Shown in pieces: positions 8,855-16,799 of a stretch of 64,000 nucleotides of DNA (positions are counted from its first letter, which is position 1; each line of letters begins with the position of its first letter). Origin of the DNA: Anaerostipes hadrus ATCC 29173 = JCM 17467 (GTDB lineage: Bacteria > Bacillota > Clostridia > Lachnospirales > Lachnospiraceae); assembly GCF_030296915.1 (NCBI RefSeq), contig NZ_AP028031.1, positions 2,693,501 to 2,757,500 on the forward strand, written 5' to 3'. The position numbers and the translations under genes are program-made. A model generated the notes under the pieces. That model did not search any database, was not told where the DNA came from, and worked only from the letters and a program-made list of their open reading frames with translations.

Positions 8855-8940
8855 ACCGGTTGCCACTTGTGGCAAACTTATAAGGATGACCTCTGGTTGT
8901 CCATAAGTGCGCCCTTCATTCAAAGGCAATGAAGGGAATG
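8855..8940. other. oriT: Candidate origin of transfer (oriT)
   Basis: The gap upstream of the relaxase holds an inverted repeat TTGCCAC/GTGGCAA (8860-8866, 8869-8875), then a TAAGTGCGCCCTT core (8904-8916) that resembles the nick region of IncQ-type (MOBQ) oriT sites, and a second inverted repeat CCCTTCATT/AATGAAGGG (8912-8920, 8928-8936). Position between relaxase and its accessory gene is where MobL elements usually keep oriT. The exact nick site is not determined. Confidence 0.65.
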
Positions 8941-8961
8941 GAAAAACCACTCCCTCCGCCA

Positions 8962-9276
8962 TTACACTTCCTCCATATCTGTAAGTGGCTCTTTCTGCAT
9001 CGCCTTTGAGAAAAACTTTCCGTTTGTTTCCTGCCTTTTTAAGAAGCCTATCAACTTTGGTAAATCTTCCTCCTCAATCGGACAGCCAAGAACCGATTCC
9101 ACTGCGCCACCAATCTGACAGAGCCTGTGGGTTCGTTTTTTACTTTCCTCTGCTTTCTTTCGCTTTTCCAGTTCCTTCCGCTGTGCAATGAGCTTTTTTG
9201 TAGCTTCAATGCTTTCCTGTTCCTTTTTCTCTAATGCACGTATTCTTTCTTCATAAGTCTTTGTTGATTTCGCCAT
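8962..9276 (-). CDS. Relaxase-associated small protein (DUF3847-like)
   Basis: A 104-residue protein with a charged N-terminal coiled coil (about 1-55, KTYEERIRALEKKEQ) and a C-terminal half resembling DUF3847 proteins that sit beside MobL relaxases in gut Firmicutes. It may act like MobC, helping the relaxase load at oriT. The ATG is chosen for its AAAGGA site and because homologues start with MAKS-type sequences; an upstream start would add 32 unconvincing residues. It lies just upstream of the candidate oriT on the same strand as the relaxase. Confidence 0.75.
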   Translation of the reverse strand: MAKSTKTYEERIRALEKKEQESIEATKKLIAQRKELEKRKKAEESKKRTHRLCQIGGAVESVLGCPIEEEDLPKLIGFLKRQETNGKFFSKAMQKEPLTDMEEV

Positions 9277-9395
9277 ATCGTCTTCATCCTTTCTTTTTCC
9301 GATAAACAACAGTTCCCGGTTGCATATCAGGAGAAGCACATGGTATAATCCCCTTGCGTGTAGGTATATCATGGCTTCGGTCTGATAGAACCTTT

Positions 9396-9422
9396 GGCGG
9401 TTTCGTAGGAAGCCGCCTTTTT
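9396..9422 (+). terminator. Terminator-like hairpin beyond xis
   Basis: A 9-bp stem (9396-9404 with 9409-9417, one G-T pair) with a GTAG loop is followed on the plus strand by TTTTT. No plus-strand gene ends here; it sits immediately after the xis stop on the minus strand. It may block transcription entering the xis region antisense, or function in both directions. Confidence 0.55.
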
Positions 9423-9651
9423 AAGTTGCCACATTTCTTGTGACAGCTTTTACATTCCCTTTATCCCTCAGATCTCGTCCCTCGTTGGCTTCCATGAACT
9501 TTTCCAGAATGTCAGTTTTAATAAGGACTTTTCTTCCGACCTTTAATACCGGAAGTTTCTTCCATTCAACCAGCTTTCTCAAAGTGTTTCTGCCAATTCC
9601 TGTATAGTCGGCTGCTTCCTCGATGGATAATGCAATCTTTCTTTCCGTCAT
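9421..9651 (-). CDS. xis: Excisionase (helix-turn-helix, Tn916 Xis-like)
   Basis: A 76-residue DNA-bending protein expected to direct the integrase toward excision. It has the typical excisionase/MerR-like winged helix (SIEEAADYTGIGRNTLRKL, then LPVLKVGRKVLI). The ATG is preceded by GGGAGGTGACAAG; a start six codons earlier would overlap this site. It is transcribed from a strong promoter facing away from the XRE repressor, and the shared gap contains repeated operator-like palindromes. Confidence 0.88.
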   Translation of the reverse strand: MTERKIALSIEEAADYTGIGRNTLRKLVEWKKLPVLKVGRKVLIKTDILEKFMEANEGRDLRDKGNVKAVTRNVAT

Positions 9652-9670
9652 CTTGTCACCTCCCCACAAA

Positions 9671-9683
9671 TTGCATTATGCAA
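9671..9683. promoter_or_regulatory. Operator-like palindrome O1
   Basis: A perfect 13-bp palindrome, TTGCATTATGCAA, lies in the 5' leader of xis, just downstream of the xis -10 box. A related sequence recurs at 9726-9738 (10 of 13 matches) and at 9759-9771. It is probably bound by the XRE repressor encoded alongside. Confidence 0.65.
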
Positions 9684-9698
9684 TTTTGTTGTGCTGTT

Positions 9699-9727
9699 AG
9701 TATAGCGGTTTTATATTGCGTTGTCAA
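9699..9727 (-). promoter_or_regulatory. Promoter of xis (minus strand)
   Basis: The minus strand reads TTGACA (9722-9727), a 17-base spacer, then TATACT (9699-9704), which is a near-consensus sigma-A promoter. A degenerate operator copy (9726-9738) touches its -35 box, so repression by steric block is likely. Confidence 0.8.
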
Positions 9728-9758
9728 GCATTATGAAATTTTAAAAATAATTATCGGA

Positions 9759-9794
9759 TTGCATATTGCAATTATGTGAGGTACATGCTATAAT
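9759..9794 (+). promoter_or_regulatory. Promoter of the XRE repressor with overlapping operator
   Basis: The plus strand has TTGCAA (9766-9771), a 17-base spacer and an extended TGC-TATAAT -10 box (9789-9794). The -35 box is the right half of a second palindromic operator, TTGCATATTGCAA (9759-9771), so the repressor probably controls its own synthesis. Confidence 0.75.
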
Positions 9795-9824
9795 TCATAC
9801 ATACCGAAAAAGGAGGCAATCAGC

Positions 9825-10454
9825 ATGAAAGATAAAGAACTACGCAAGCTGATAGGCAGCAGGGCAAAACAGCGTCGTCTGGAATTAAATCTGACACAGC
9901 CTTATGTTGCAGAGAAGATGGGAGTTACAGCTTCCACAATCCTGCGTTATGAGAATGGTTCGATTGACAATACCAAAAAGATGGTGTTGGAAGGTCTTTC
10001 GGAAGCACTTCATGTATCTATTGAATGGCTCAGAGGTGAAACCGATGAATACGAAACCGATATTACGGATAAGAAAGAATTACAGATTCGTGATGCAATG
10101 GGCGATATTCTCAAACAGTTACCTCTCGACCTTAGTAAAAAGGAAGATGCTTTTTCAAAAGATTTACTGCTGTTAATGTTAAAGCAATATAACCTGTTTC
10201 TGGAATCATTCCAGTTTGCCTGCAAGAATTACAAGGGTAACACGAATGAAGCGGATATTGCAAAGGTAATGGGGTTTGAATCGAATGATGAATATAACGA
10301 GATTATGTTTCTCCGGGAGATCACCCATACTGTTAATGCCTTTAATGACATGGCAGATATTGTAAGGCTCTATTCCAAGAAACCAGAAATGGCAGAACAA
10401 AGGCTTGAAAATCTTTTATCAGAAGTTTTGTATGAGGATTCCGATTCGGTATAG
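9825..10454 (+). CDS. XRE-family repressor of the element
   Basis: A 209-residue regulator with an N-terminal Cro/CI-type helix-turn-helix (about 8-65: LTQPYVAEKMGVTASTILRYENG). The C-terminal 140 residues are helical and of no recognised family; there is no LexA-type Ser-Lys cleavage site or ImmA-type metalloprotease partner in view. It is divergent from xis, with three palindromic sites between them, and lies before the integrase. It is inferred to hold excision and transfer genes silent. Confidence 0.85.
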   Translation: MKDKELRKLIGSRAKQRRLELNLTQPYVAEKMGVTASTILRYENGSIDNTKKMVLEGLSEALHVSIEWLRGETDEYETDITDKKELQIRDAMGDILKQLPLDLSKKEDAFSKDLLLLMLKQYNLFLESFQFACKNYKGNTNEADIAKVMGFESNDEYNEIMFLREITHTVNAFNDMADIVRLYSKKPEMAEQRLENLLSEVLYEDSDSV

Positions 10455-10540
10455 AACGACAACCGGAGTTATGATATACTTACACGCAAGAAGCATTTCA
10501 TCAGTTCCGATTGTCTAATATCGAAAGGAGACACACGATT

Positions 10541-11836
10541 ATGGCAAAAGGATCTGTAAGAAAAAAAGGAAAGAAATGGTACTACCGCTTCTATGTAGAA
10601 GATGCAAGCGGCAATCTGGTTCAGAAAGAATACGCTGGAACAGAAAGCAAGAGTGAAACAGAAAAACTGCTCCGTCAGGCAATGGACGATTACGAAAGCA
10701 AGAAATTCATTGCAAAGTCGGAAAATATTACAGTTGGAGAATTACTTGATATATGGGCAGAGGAAGAATTAAAGACCGGTACTCTCAGTAATGGGACAGT
10801 CCAGAATTACCTCGGTGCTATTACCAATATCAAGAAACATCCAATTTCAGAAAGAAAGCTCAAAAATGTAACATCTGAGCATTTACAAGCCTTCTTCGAT
10901 CTGCTTTCCTTTGGTGGTACTTATCCCGATGGTTCAGAAAGAAAAGGTTACAGCAAAGATTACATTCGTTCTTTCTCGGCAGTATTACAGCAGTCATTCC
11001 GATTTGCAGTATCACCAAAGCAATATATCACTTTCAATCCGATGCAGTATATTAAGTTGAAATACCAGACGGATGAGGTTGACCTGTTTTCTGATGATGA
11101 CATGGATGGTGATATACAGCCAATTCCACGAGAGGATTATGAAAGACTGATTGAATTTCTACAGGATTACAATCCACCGGCAATTCTTCCAATCCAGATA
11201 GCTTATTATTCAGGACTTCGTATCGGTGAAGCCTGTGGTCTGGCATGGCAGGATGTAAATCTTGAAGAACAGTGCCTTACAATCAGACGCAGTATCCGCT
11301 ATGATGGTTCAAGGCATAAGAATATCATCGGACCGACCAAGAGGAGGAAAGTAAGGATTGTTGATTTTGGAGATACGCTGACTGAGATTCTTCGCAATGC
11401 CCGAAAGGAACAGCTTAAAAACCGAATGCAGTACGGAGAACTTTACCACAAAAACTACTACAGAGAAGTAAAGGACAAAAACAGAGTTTACTATGAGTTC
11501 TATCATCTGGACGGAACAGAGAACGTTCCAGAGGATTATAAGGAAATATCCTTTGTCTGCTTAAGACCGGATGGAAGTCTGGAACTGCCAAGCACGTTAG
11601 GAATTGTTTGCAGGAAGATTGCTCAGAAACTGGATGGATTTGAAGGATTTCATTTTCACCAGCTGCGGCACACCTACACAAGCAACCTTCTGGCAAATGG
11701 AGCAGCACCAAAAGATGTACAGGAACTGTTAGGACACTCAGATGTCAGTACCACCATGAATGTCTATGCACACTCTACAAGAAAAGCCAAGCGTGAATCT
11801 GCAAGACTACTTGATAAAGTGGCAGGCAACGACTAA
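10541..11836 (+). CDS. int: Tyrosine integrase (Tn916/phage type)
   Basis: A 431-residue site-specific recombinase that integrates and excises the element. The N-terminal arm-binding domain begins GSVRKKGKKWYYRF, a SAM-like core-binding domain follows (about 60-175), and the catalytic domain shows the Arg in SGLRIGEACGL (near 235), HQLRHTY (near 380), a later His in LLGHSDVSTT, and the nucleophile in NVYAHST (near 416). The start is the ATG after AAAGGAG; an earlier ATG ten codons upstream lies before that site. Its 3' end faces the 3' end of guaA. Confidence 0.93.
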   Translation: MAKGSVRKKGKKWYYRFYVEDASGNLVQKEYAGTESKSETEKLLRQAMDDYESKKFIAKSENITVGELLDIWAEEELKTGTLSNGTVQNYLGAITNIKKHPISERKLKNVTSEHLQAFFDLLSFGGTYPDGSERKGYSKDYIRSFSAVLQQSFRFAVSPKQYITFNPMQYIKLKYQTDEVDLFSDDDMDGDIQPIPREDYERLIEFLQDYNPPAILPIQIAYYSGLRIGEACGLAWQDVNLEEQCLTIRRSIRYDGSRHKNIIGPTKRRKVRIVDFGDTLTEILRNARKEQLKNRMQYGELYHKNYYREVKDKNRVYYEFYHLDGTENVPEDYKEISFVCLRPDGSLELPSTLGIVCRKIAQKLDGFEGFHFHQLRHTYTSNLLANGAAPKDVQELLGHSDVSTTMNVYAHSTRKAKRESARLLDKVAGND

Positions 11837-11843
11837 ATAAAAC

Positions 11844-11893
11844 TTTCCCTTATTTCCCTTACGATTATCTCATAAGGGCAAAAATAAGGGAAA
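11844..11893. repeat. Direct and inverted repeats after int (arm sites or terminator)
   Basis: TTTCCCTTA occurs twice in tandem (11844-11852, 11853-11861). Inverted matches TAAGGG (11873-11878) and TAAATAAGGGAAA-like sequence (to 11893) follow, making a long stem. They could be integrase arm-binding sites near the element end, a terminator for int, or both. Confidence 0.55.
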
Positions 11894-11974
11894 ATACATA
11901 TCATTTCACTAATGAATAGGCTGGAAAGCCTGTAAAATGGGGAAAGTTAGAAAGATATTTCGGCAAACTTGAAT

Positions 11975-12352
11975 TTATCGTCTTGTTCCATTCTTATCAA
12001 AATTCTTTTTTAATGCTATTTCTGTTGGGAGAATAGATCCAATTAAAGGAATAAGTTGAACACCACAGATAATTCCTCCTATACTCCCAACACAATCTTC
12101 ATTTTTTCCAATTACTAAAAGCATGAATATTACTGTTATCGGCAACATAACCATTCCACAGACATACCAAACTTTACCACAATATTTATGAGCAAATTCC
12201 CATGTGTCTTTGTTCTTCATAGACATCGAAGTCCGATATCCAAATACTGAATTTATTTCCTTTGGAGCCTTTTTCATAAAATATCTTCCAAAACCAATCA
12301 TCGTAAATGGAAGAAGTAAATCCATAATCAACATAAAAATCCAAAACCCCAT
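11975..12352 (-). CDS. SdpI-family membrane protein
   Basis: A 125-residue protein with three to four membrane segments and the SdpI signature near residue 30 (FGYRTSMSMKNKDTWEFAHKYCGK). SdpI proteins include the immunity protein against the SdpC toxin of Bacillus, but most relatives have unknown roles. The start MGFWIFMLIMD matches usual family starts. The DNA immediately upstream of this ATG belongs to a broken helix-turn-helix gene and provides no ribosome site, so the gene seems to have lost its own leader through rearrangement and may be poorly expressed. Confidence 0.8.
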   Translation of the reverse strand: MGFWIFMLIMDLLLPFTMIGFGRYFMKKAPKEINSVFGYRTSMSMKNKDTWEFAHKYCGKVWYVCGMVMLPITVIFMLLVIGKNEDCVGSIGGIICGVQLIPLIGSILPTEIALKKNFDKNGTRR

Positions 12353-12440
12353 TAAGACTATATGCATAAGTTTTTGAAACTCCAAGAATTGCACACACAT
12401 CATCCACATCCATATACATTTTTTCCTGCATCATACTCAT
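12353..12440 (-). pseudogene. Truncated helix-turn-helix gene fused to the sdpI start
   Basis: The frame starts with an ATG overlapping the stop of the upstream HTH gene (ATGA) behind AAGGAGG, and encodes about 28 residues of a helix-turn-helix like its two neighbours (MYMDVDDVCAILGVSKTYAYS). At 12353 it changes abruptly into out-of-frame sdpI sequence and continues to a stop at 12186, so the rest of the domain has been lost. The junction is within a few bases of the sdpI start codon, which indicates a deletion or insertion joint. Confidence 0.7.
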
Positions 12441-12655
12441 ACCGCTTTATCCTCCTTCAAATACTGCTCAACGTGTTCCAGACCATAGATCTTGTCCTCT
12501 ACATAGCGGGTTGGCACCCGACCGAGAATCACATAATAGTTCTTGCTTGCCAGATCGGCATTCATTCTTTCCACCACCCGGTAAGCAAACGAAACTGATA
12601 ATCCAAAGAGTTCTGCAATGTCTTCCACTGATAAATACATTTTTCTCTTACGCAT
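12437..12655 (-). CDS. Small helix-turn-helix DNA-binding protein (paralogue 2)
   Basis: A 72-residue excisionase-like protein with one N-terminal helix-turn-helix (YLSVEDIAELFGLSVSFAYRVVERMN) and a wing containing RVPTRYVEDKIYG. The ATG overlaps the end of paralogue 1 by 8 bases and has AAAGGAATGG upstream. The three consecutive genes share the pattern of an HTH, then a GR/KVPT-(R/K)Y motif, pointing to tandem duplication. It is a likely regulator or directionality factor of an older element. Confidence 0.75.
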   Translation of the reverse strand: MRKRKMYLSVEDIAELFGLSVSFAYRVVERMNADLASKNYYVILGRVPTRYVEDKIYGLEHVEQYLKEDKAV

Positions 12656-12875
12656 GAAACCATTCCTTTCCCTCTTCCTGTGGAATCTCACAAGTATCTT
12701 CCACACCGTAGAAACGCTTCACAAAATACTTTGTCGGAACTTTTCCTCTAAGCGTCAGGTAGCCCTGTTCTTCCAGTTCCTTGTTCAGATTTCCGATGAT
12801 CTCATAAGCCGATGTCTGTTTTACTTCCAGAAGTTCACATATATCGGCTGCCTTTAAAAATAATTTGTTCTGCAT
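12648..12875 (-). CDS. Small helix-turn-helix DNA-binding protein (paralogue 1)
   Basis: A 75-residue protein with an N-terminal HTH (LKAADICELLEVKQTSAYEII) and the motif GKVPTKYFVKRFYG, homologous by eye to the next gene. It has a strong AGGAGG site nine bases before ATG, and is first in a three-gene overlapping set. Nothing else of an integrated element, such as a second integrase, is visible next to it. The function is unknown; excisionase or copy-control regulator are the best guesses. Confidence 0.75.
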   Translation of the reverse strand: MQNKLFLKAADICELLEVKQTSAYEIIGNLNKELEEQGYLTLRGKVPTKYFVKRFYGVEDTCEIPQEEGKEWFHA

Positions 12876-13300
12876 AATCAGTACCTCCTGTGTTTTGAAT
12901 ATTTATCTCTTCATATACTCTGTACTGGCAGATACAAAATCGGACATCATTTTCCGAAATTTATCAAATTTTCTTGTTTTTTAATTCTCCATCAGTGTGA
13001 TTACTGTGTCATGGAGTTTAAGCTCATCGAAAATAAAGAACCTTTCTGTGGTATCTGTTTTCTAAATGCAGGCAACAAAAAAACAGTCTGCCTTGACGAA
13101 AATCACTTCAATCAAAACAAACTGTTCTTCATATTTACTCTAATTTTATTTTATGAGAATAACTGATTTCACGAAATTTGCAGGTGAATCTGGAATATAA
13201 ACAAGAGAAAAAAATAATTTTTAAACTCCATTTGCACTCCATTTGGTCTTTCGACATCCCGCAAAGCCTTTATTTATGGGCTTTTCCGCGATTTTTCAAG
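12876..13300. other. Gene-free scar between HTH genes and guaA
   Basis: This 425-base AT-rich stretch has no convincing gene. It contains a tandem 10-base repeat ACTCCATTTG (13225-13234, 13236-13245), the sort of repeat found near integrase attachment sites, and a short inverted repeat AAAGCC/GGCTTT near 13263-13282 that might act as a weak guaA terminator. It is best read as the remains of one or more integrations at the guaA 3' end. Confidence 0.5.
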
Positions 13301-14848
13301 CTACTCAAACTCAATAGTTCCAGGTGGCTTAGAAGTTAAATCATACATTACTCTGTTAACTCCCTTAACCTCATTAATAATCCTGTTCATTACCTTATTC
13401 AATACTTCATAAGGAATCTCAGATGCTTCTGCTGTCATAAAGTCGATTGTCTTAACAGCTCTTAATGCTACTGCATAATCATATGTTCTAAAATCTCCCA
13501 TTACTCCAACACTTCGCATATTAGTTAATGCTGCAAAATACTGGTTGATTTCTCTGTCTAATCCGGCTTTGGCGATTTCTTCTCTGTAGATCGCGTCTGC
13601 GTCCTGAACGATTTTTACTTTTTCTTCTGTGACTTCTCCGATGATTCGAATTCCTAGTCCTGGTCCTGGGAATGGCTGGCGGAATACGAGTCTTTCTGGG
13701 ATTCCTAACTGTAGTCCTGCCTGTCTTACTTCGTCTTTGAACAGGTCACGTAATGGTTCGATGATTTCTTTGAAATCTACGAAGTCTGGCAATCCTCCTA
13801 CGTTGTGGTGGGATTTGATGACTGCTGATTCTCCACCTAATCCGCTTTCTACGACGTCTGGATAGATCGTTCCCTGTGCTAAGAAGTCTACTGCACCAAT
13901 CTTCTTTGCTTCTTCTTCGAAGATTCTGATGAATTCTTCTCCGATGATCTTACGTTTTGCTTCAGGTTCTGTGACTCCTTTTAATTTGTCATAGTATCTC
14001 TGCTGTGCATTGACACGGATAAAGTTTAGATCAAACTGTCCATTTTCTCCAAATACGCCTTCTACCTCGTCTCCTTCGTCTTTACGTAATAATCCGTGGT
14101 CGACGAATACACATGTTAACTGTTTTCCAATGGCTCTTGATAATAATCCGGCTGCTACGGATGAATCTACTCCTCCTGATAAGGCAAGTAATACTTTTCC
14201 ATCTCCGACTTTCTCGCGGATTTCTTTAATTGTGCTTTCTACGAAAGCATCCATCTTCCAATCTCCTGCACATCCGCAGACTCCTAATACGAAGTTGGAA
14301 AGCATTGTCTTTCCTTCGACTGTATGAAGTACTTCTGGATGGAACTGGATCGCATATAAAGATTTATCTGCATTCTCAGCTGTTGCAACTGGACAATCTG
14401 CTGTATGTGCAGAAATTTCAAATCCTGGAGCTACCTGTGAGATGTAGTCTGTATGGCTCATCCAACAGATTGTTTTTTCTGATACATTTTCAAATAACTT
14501 GGAATCTTTCTTGTCGATCAGCACTTCTGTTTTACCATATTCGCTGACTTCGGCTTTCTCTACTTTTCCTCCAAGGACATGCTGCATCAGCTGTGCTCCA
14601 TAACATAATCCTAAAACTGGAATTCCAAGTTCGAATAATTCCTTGCTGTATGTTGGGGAATCTGGTTCGTAACAACTGTTTGGTCCACCTGTTAAGATGA
14701 TTCCCTTTGGATTCATTTCTTTGATTTTATCGATACCGATCTTGTAAGAATAAATCTCGCAGTATACATTGCACTCGCGAACGCGGCGTGCAACTAACTG
14801 ATTATACTGACCACCAAAATCGATGACGATCACTAATTCATTTTTCAC
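13301..14848 (-). CDS. guaA: GMP synthase (glutamine-hydrolysing)
   Basis: Converts XMP to GMP with ATP and glutamine, in the cytoplasm. The 515-residue protein has the class-I glutaminase domain (Cys in [10 protein letters not shown] near residue 80, His/Glu in QFHPEVLHT near 168), the ATP-pyrophosphatase P-loop ([14 protein letters not shown] near 220) and the dimerisation domain ending in [10 protein letters not shown]. It is full length, so the element beside it has not damaged the coding end. It lies 38 bases after metK and is likely co-transcribed. Confidence 0.97.
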   Translation of the reverse strand: MKNELVIVIDFGGQYNQLVARRVRECNVYCEIYSYKIGIDKIKEMNPKGIILTGGPNSCYEPDSPTYSKELFELGIPVLGLCYGAQLMQHVLGGKVEKAEVSEYGKTEVLIDKKDSKLFENVSEKTICWMSHTDYISQVAPGFEISAHTADCPVATAENADKSLYAIQFHPEVLHTVEGKTMLSNFVLGVCGCAGDWKMDAFVESTIKEIREKVGDGKVLLALSGGVDSSVAAGLLSRAIGKQLTCVFVDHGLLRKDEGDEVEGVFGENGQFDLNFIRVNAQQRYYDKLKGVTEPEAKRKIIGEEFIRIFEEEAKKIGAVDFLAQGTIYPDVVESGLGGESAVIKSHHNVGGLPDFVDFKEIIEPLRDLFKDEVRQAGLQLGIPERLVFRQPFPGPGLGIRIIGEVTEEKVKIVQDADAIYREEIAKAGLDREINQYFAALTNMRSVGVMGDFRTYDYAVALRAVKTIDFMTAEASEIPYEVLNKVMNRIINEVKGVNRVMYDLTSKPPGTIEFE

Positions 14849-14886
14849 TCGATTTCCTCCTGAGTTGCCTAGTGATGTGTTTCGTT

Positions 14887-16068
14887 TTATTCACCTTTTA
14901 ACAGATCAACTTTGTCAAGTCTCTCCCAAGGAAGATCAAGGTCATTTCTTCCGAAATGTCCATATGCTGCTGTCTGTTTATAGATTGGTCTTCTTAAATC
15001 TAACATCTTGATGATTCCCGCTGGACGCAGATCAAAATGTTTACGAATCAGGTCTACCAATTCCTGATTGGATTTCTTTCCTGTTCCAAATGTATCAACC
15101 ATGATAGATGTTGGCTCTGCTACACCGATCGCATAAGATAACTGAATCTCACATTTGTCAGCTAATCCGGCTGCTACAATGTTCTTCGCTACATAACGTG
15201 CTGCGTAAGCTGCAGAACGGTCTACTTTTGTACAGTCCTTTCCAGAGAAAGCTCCACCACCATGGCGTGCGTATCCACCGTATGTATCTACGATGATCTT
15301 TCTTCCTGTTAACCCTGCATCTCCGTGTGGTCCACCGATCACGAATCTTCCTGTTGGGTTAATGAAGAATTTTGTTTCATCATCAACCATATCTGCTGGA
15401 AGGATCTTATCAAATACTTCACGTTTGATATCTTCATGAATCTGCTCCTGAGTGATATCTGGATCATGCTGTGTAGATAACACAACTGCATCAAGACGAC
15501 TTGGTTTTCCATCATCATATTCTACAGTTACCTGTGTTTTACCATCTGGTCTTAAATATGACAATGTTCCATCTTTTCTCACTTTTGTTAACTGTCTTGA
15601 AAGCTTATGTGCAAGAGAGATTGGGTATGGCATGTACTCTTCTGTTTCATTAGTAGCAAATCCAAACATCATTCCCTGATCTCCGGCTCCAATTGCGTCG
15701 ATCTCTTCATCTGTCATGTTATTCTCTTTTGCTTCTAGTGCTTTGTCTACACCCATGGCAATGTCACTGGACTGTTCATCGATTGTTGTAATAACACCGC
15801 ATGTATCAGCGTCAAATCCATATTTACCTCTTGTATATCCAATCTCACGAACAGTATCGCGGACAATTTTCTGAATATCTACATATGCTTTTGTAGATAT
15901 TTCTCCCATGACCATAACAATTCCTGTTGTTGTGCAAGTCTCACATGCAACACGGCTCATTGGATCCTGTTCTAAAAGTGCATCTAAGATTGCATCAGAA
16001 ATCTGATCACAGATTTTATCTGGATGTCCTTCTGTCACGGACTCTGATGTGAATAATACTTTATCCAT
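14887..16068 (-). CDS. metK: S-adenosylmethionine synthetase
   Basis: Makes SAM from methionine and ATP. The 393-residue protein shows the N-terminal [20 protein letters not shown] substrate motif, [10 protein letters not shown] near 118 and [15 protein letters not shown] near 262, all family hallmarks. Length is normal. The 76-base gap upstream is mostly occupied by the terminator of the preceding gene and is too short for a SAM riboswitch. Likely the first gene of a metK-guaA unit. Confidence 0.97.
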   Translation of the reverse strand: MDKVLFTSESVTEGHPDKICDQISDAILDALLEQDPMSRVACETCTTTGIVMVMGEISTKAYVDIQKIVRDTVREIGYTRGKYGFDADTCGVITTIDEQSSDIAMGVDKALEAKENNMTDEEIDAIGAGDQGMMFGFATNETEEYMPYPISLAHKLSRQLTKVRKDGTLSYLRPDGKTQVTVEYDDGKPSRLDAVVLSTQHDPDITQEQIHEDIKREVFDKILPADMVDDETKFFINPTGRFVIGGPHGDAGLTGRKIIVDTYGGYARHGGGAFSGKDCTKVDRSAAYAARYVAKNIVAAGLADKCEIQLSYAIGVAEPTSIMVDTFGTGKKSNQELVDLIRKHFDLRPAGIIKMLDLRRPIYKQTAAYGHFGRNDLDLPWERLDKVDLLKGE

Positions 16069-16116
16069 TCTATTATCCTTTCTTAAAATATATCTGTTAT
16101 TTGTAAAATATCATGA

Positions 16117-16142
16117 AAAGACCCGAAGGATTCCGGGCCTTT
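16117..16142 (-). terminator. Terminator after the PsiE-like gene
   Basis: A short stem (AAG-CCCG with CGGG-CTT, one internal mismatch) follows the gene on the minus strand and is trailed by CTTTTC. The T tract is short, so some read-through into metK is possible. Confidence 0.6.
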
Positions 16143-16144
16143 AT

Positions 16145-16783
16145 TTACCTCTTTAACACAACCGGTGCATTCTTACTCCGGATAACTTCGATCTGTGTTA
16201 TCTTACCATTCTTTACCTTGGCAACACGAAGTGCTCCTCCTTCAAAGAAACAACACTGACCTACCTGAAAATTCCCACTCTCTGTTCCAATTCGTTTCTC
16301 AAGTAATTCTCCCAATGTCTGATGCTGTGTTTCTTTTGGAATTTCCACATGAACCAGTTCATTGACACTTGAAATTCTCTGAGTTGGCAAAAATACTGTC
16401 TTATCTATATCATCAAACTTTCCAAAAAAGAATTTCTTGATCGCAAATAAAATCGCGATCGCTAAAACTACTATAAGATTCTGCTGTGGGCTCGTATGTT
16501 CCACGATCATCTGCCTTGCAATGGCAAACATCATAACTTCTACTAACGTATCTGGGGTATGTTTACAAAGCATCTTTACAAACTCGATACAAATGACGAG
16601 ATTAAACGCTACACCAACAAATTTATAAATATCTCTGGATGTTGGGTAATTCATCATTAATTGTACCACATCTTTTACCAGATAGATTGTTCCTCCGATG
16701 ACTGCGATCATAATGATCGCTGATATAAATAATTCTACCCACTTGGATACTTTGAACACTTCGTTTTTCAGGTATTGTCTCAT
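16145..16783 (-). CDS. PsiE-like membrane protein with C-terminal CorC/TrkA-type domain
   Basis: A 212-residue protein with four hydrophobic segments (about 18-38, 55-70, 82-95, 100-118) resembling the phosphate-starvation-inducible PsiE family. A soluble C-terminal part (about 130-212, FLPTQRISSVNELVHVEIPKETQHQTLGELL) has the look of a transporter-associated ligand-binding domain. The role is not established. It sits between murA and metK with a 16-base gap to murA, so it may be transcribed with murA. Confidence 0.7.
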   Translation of the reverse strand: MRQYLKNEVFKVSKWVELFISAIIMIAVIGGTIYLVKDVVQLMMNYPTSRDIYKFVGVAFNLVICIEFVKMLCKHTPDTLVEVMMFAIARQMIVEHTSPQQNLIVVLAIAILFAIKKFFFGKFDDIDKTVFLPTQRISSVNELVHVEIPKETQHQTLGELLEKRIGTESGNFQVGQCCFFEGGALRVAKVKNGKITQIEVIRSKNAPVVLKR

Positions 16784-16799
16784 TCAGGCAATTCTCCTT

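Larger units (their letters stand above)
1..11893. mobile_element. Right-hand part of an integrated mobilizable/conjugative element
   Basis: Within this span are a MobA/MobL relaxase, a candidate oriT, a relaxase-associated small protein, an excisionase, a divergent XRE repressor and a tyrosine integrase, which together are the transfer, maintenance and integration module of an integrative element. The first 5 kb is transporter cargo with visibly more GC-rich codons than the core genes to the right. No type IV secretion gene is visible, so the element could be mobilizable only, or its conjugation genes may lie left of the window. The right boundary is placed after the repeats behind the integrase gene; it could instead be at the guaA 3' end near 13.3 kb. 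The left end is not in the window. Confidence 0.8.

Noticed and set aside
8657..8962. Open frame of about 100 codons across the oriT region on the minus strand
   Set aside because: It overlaps the relaxase start in another frame, lacks a ribosome site, and its Arg/Pro/Leu-rich product looks like translated palindromic DNA.
16069..16144. Possible SAM riboswitch before metK
   Set aside because: Only 76 bases are available and most are taken up by the terminator of the gene before; no riboswitch core is seen.
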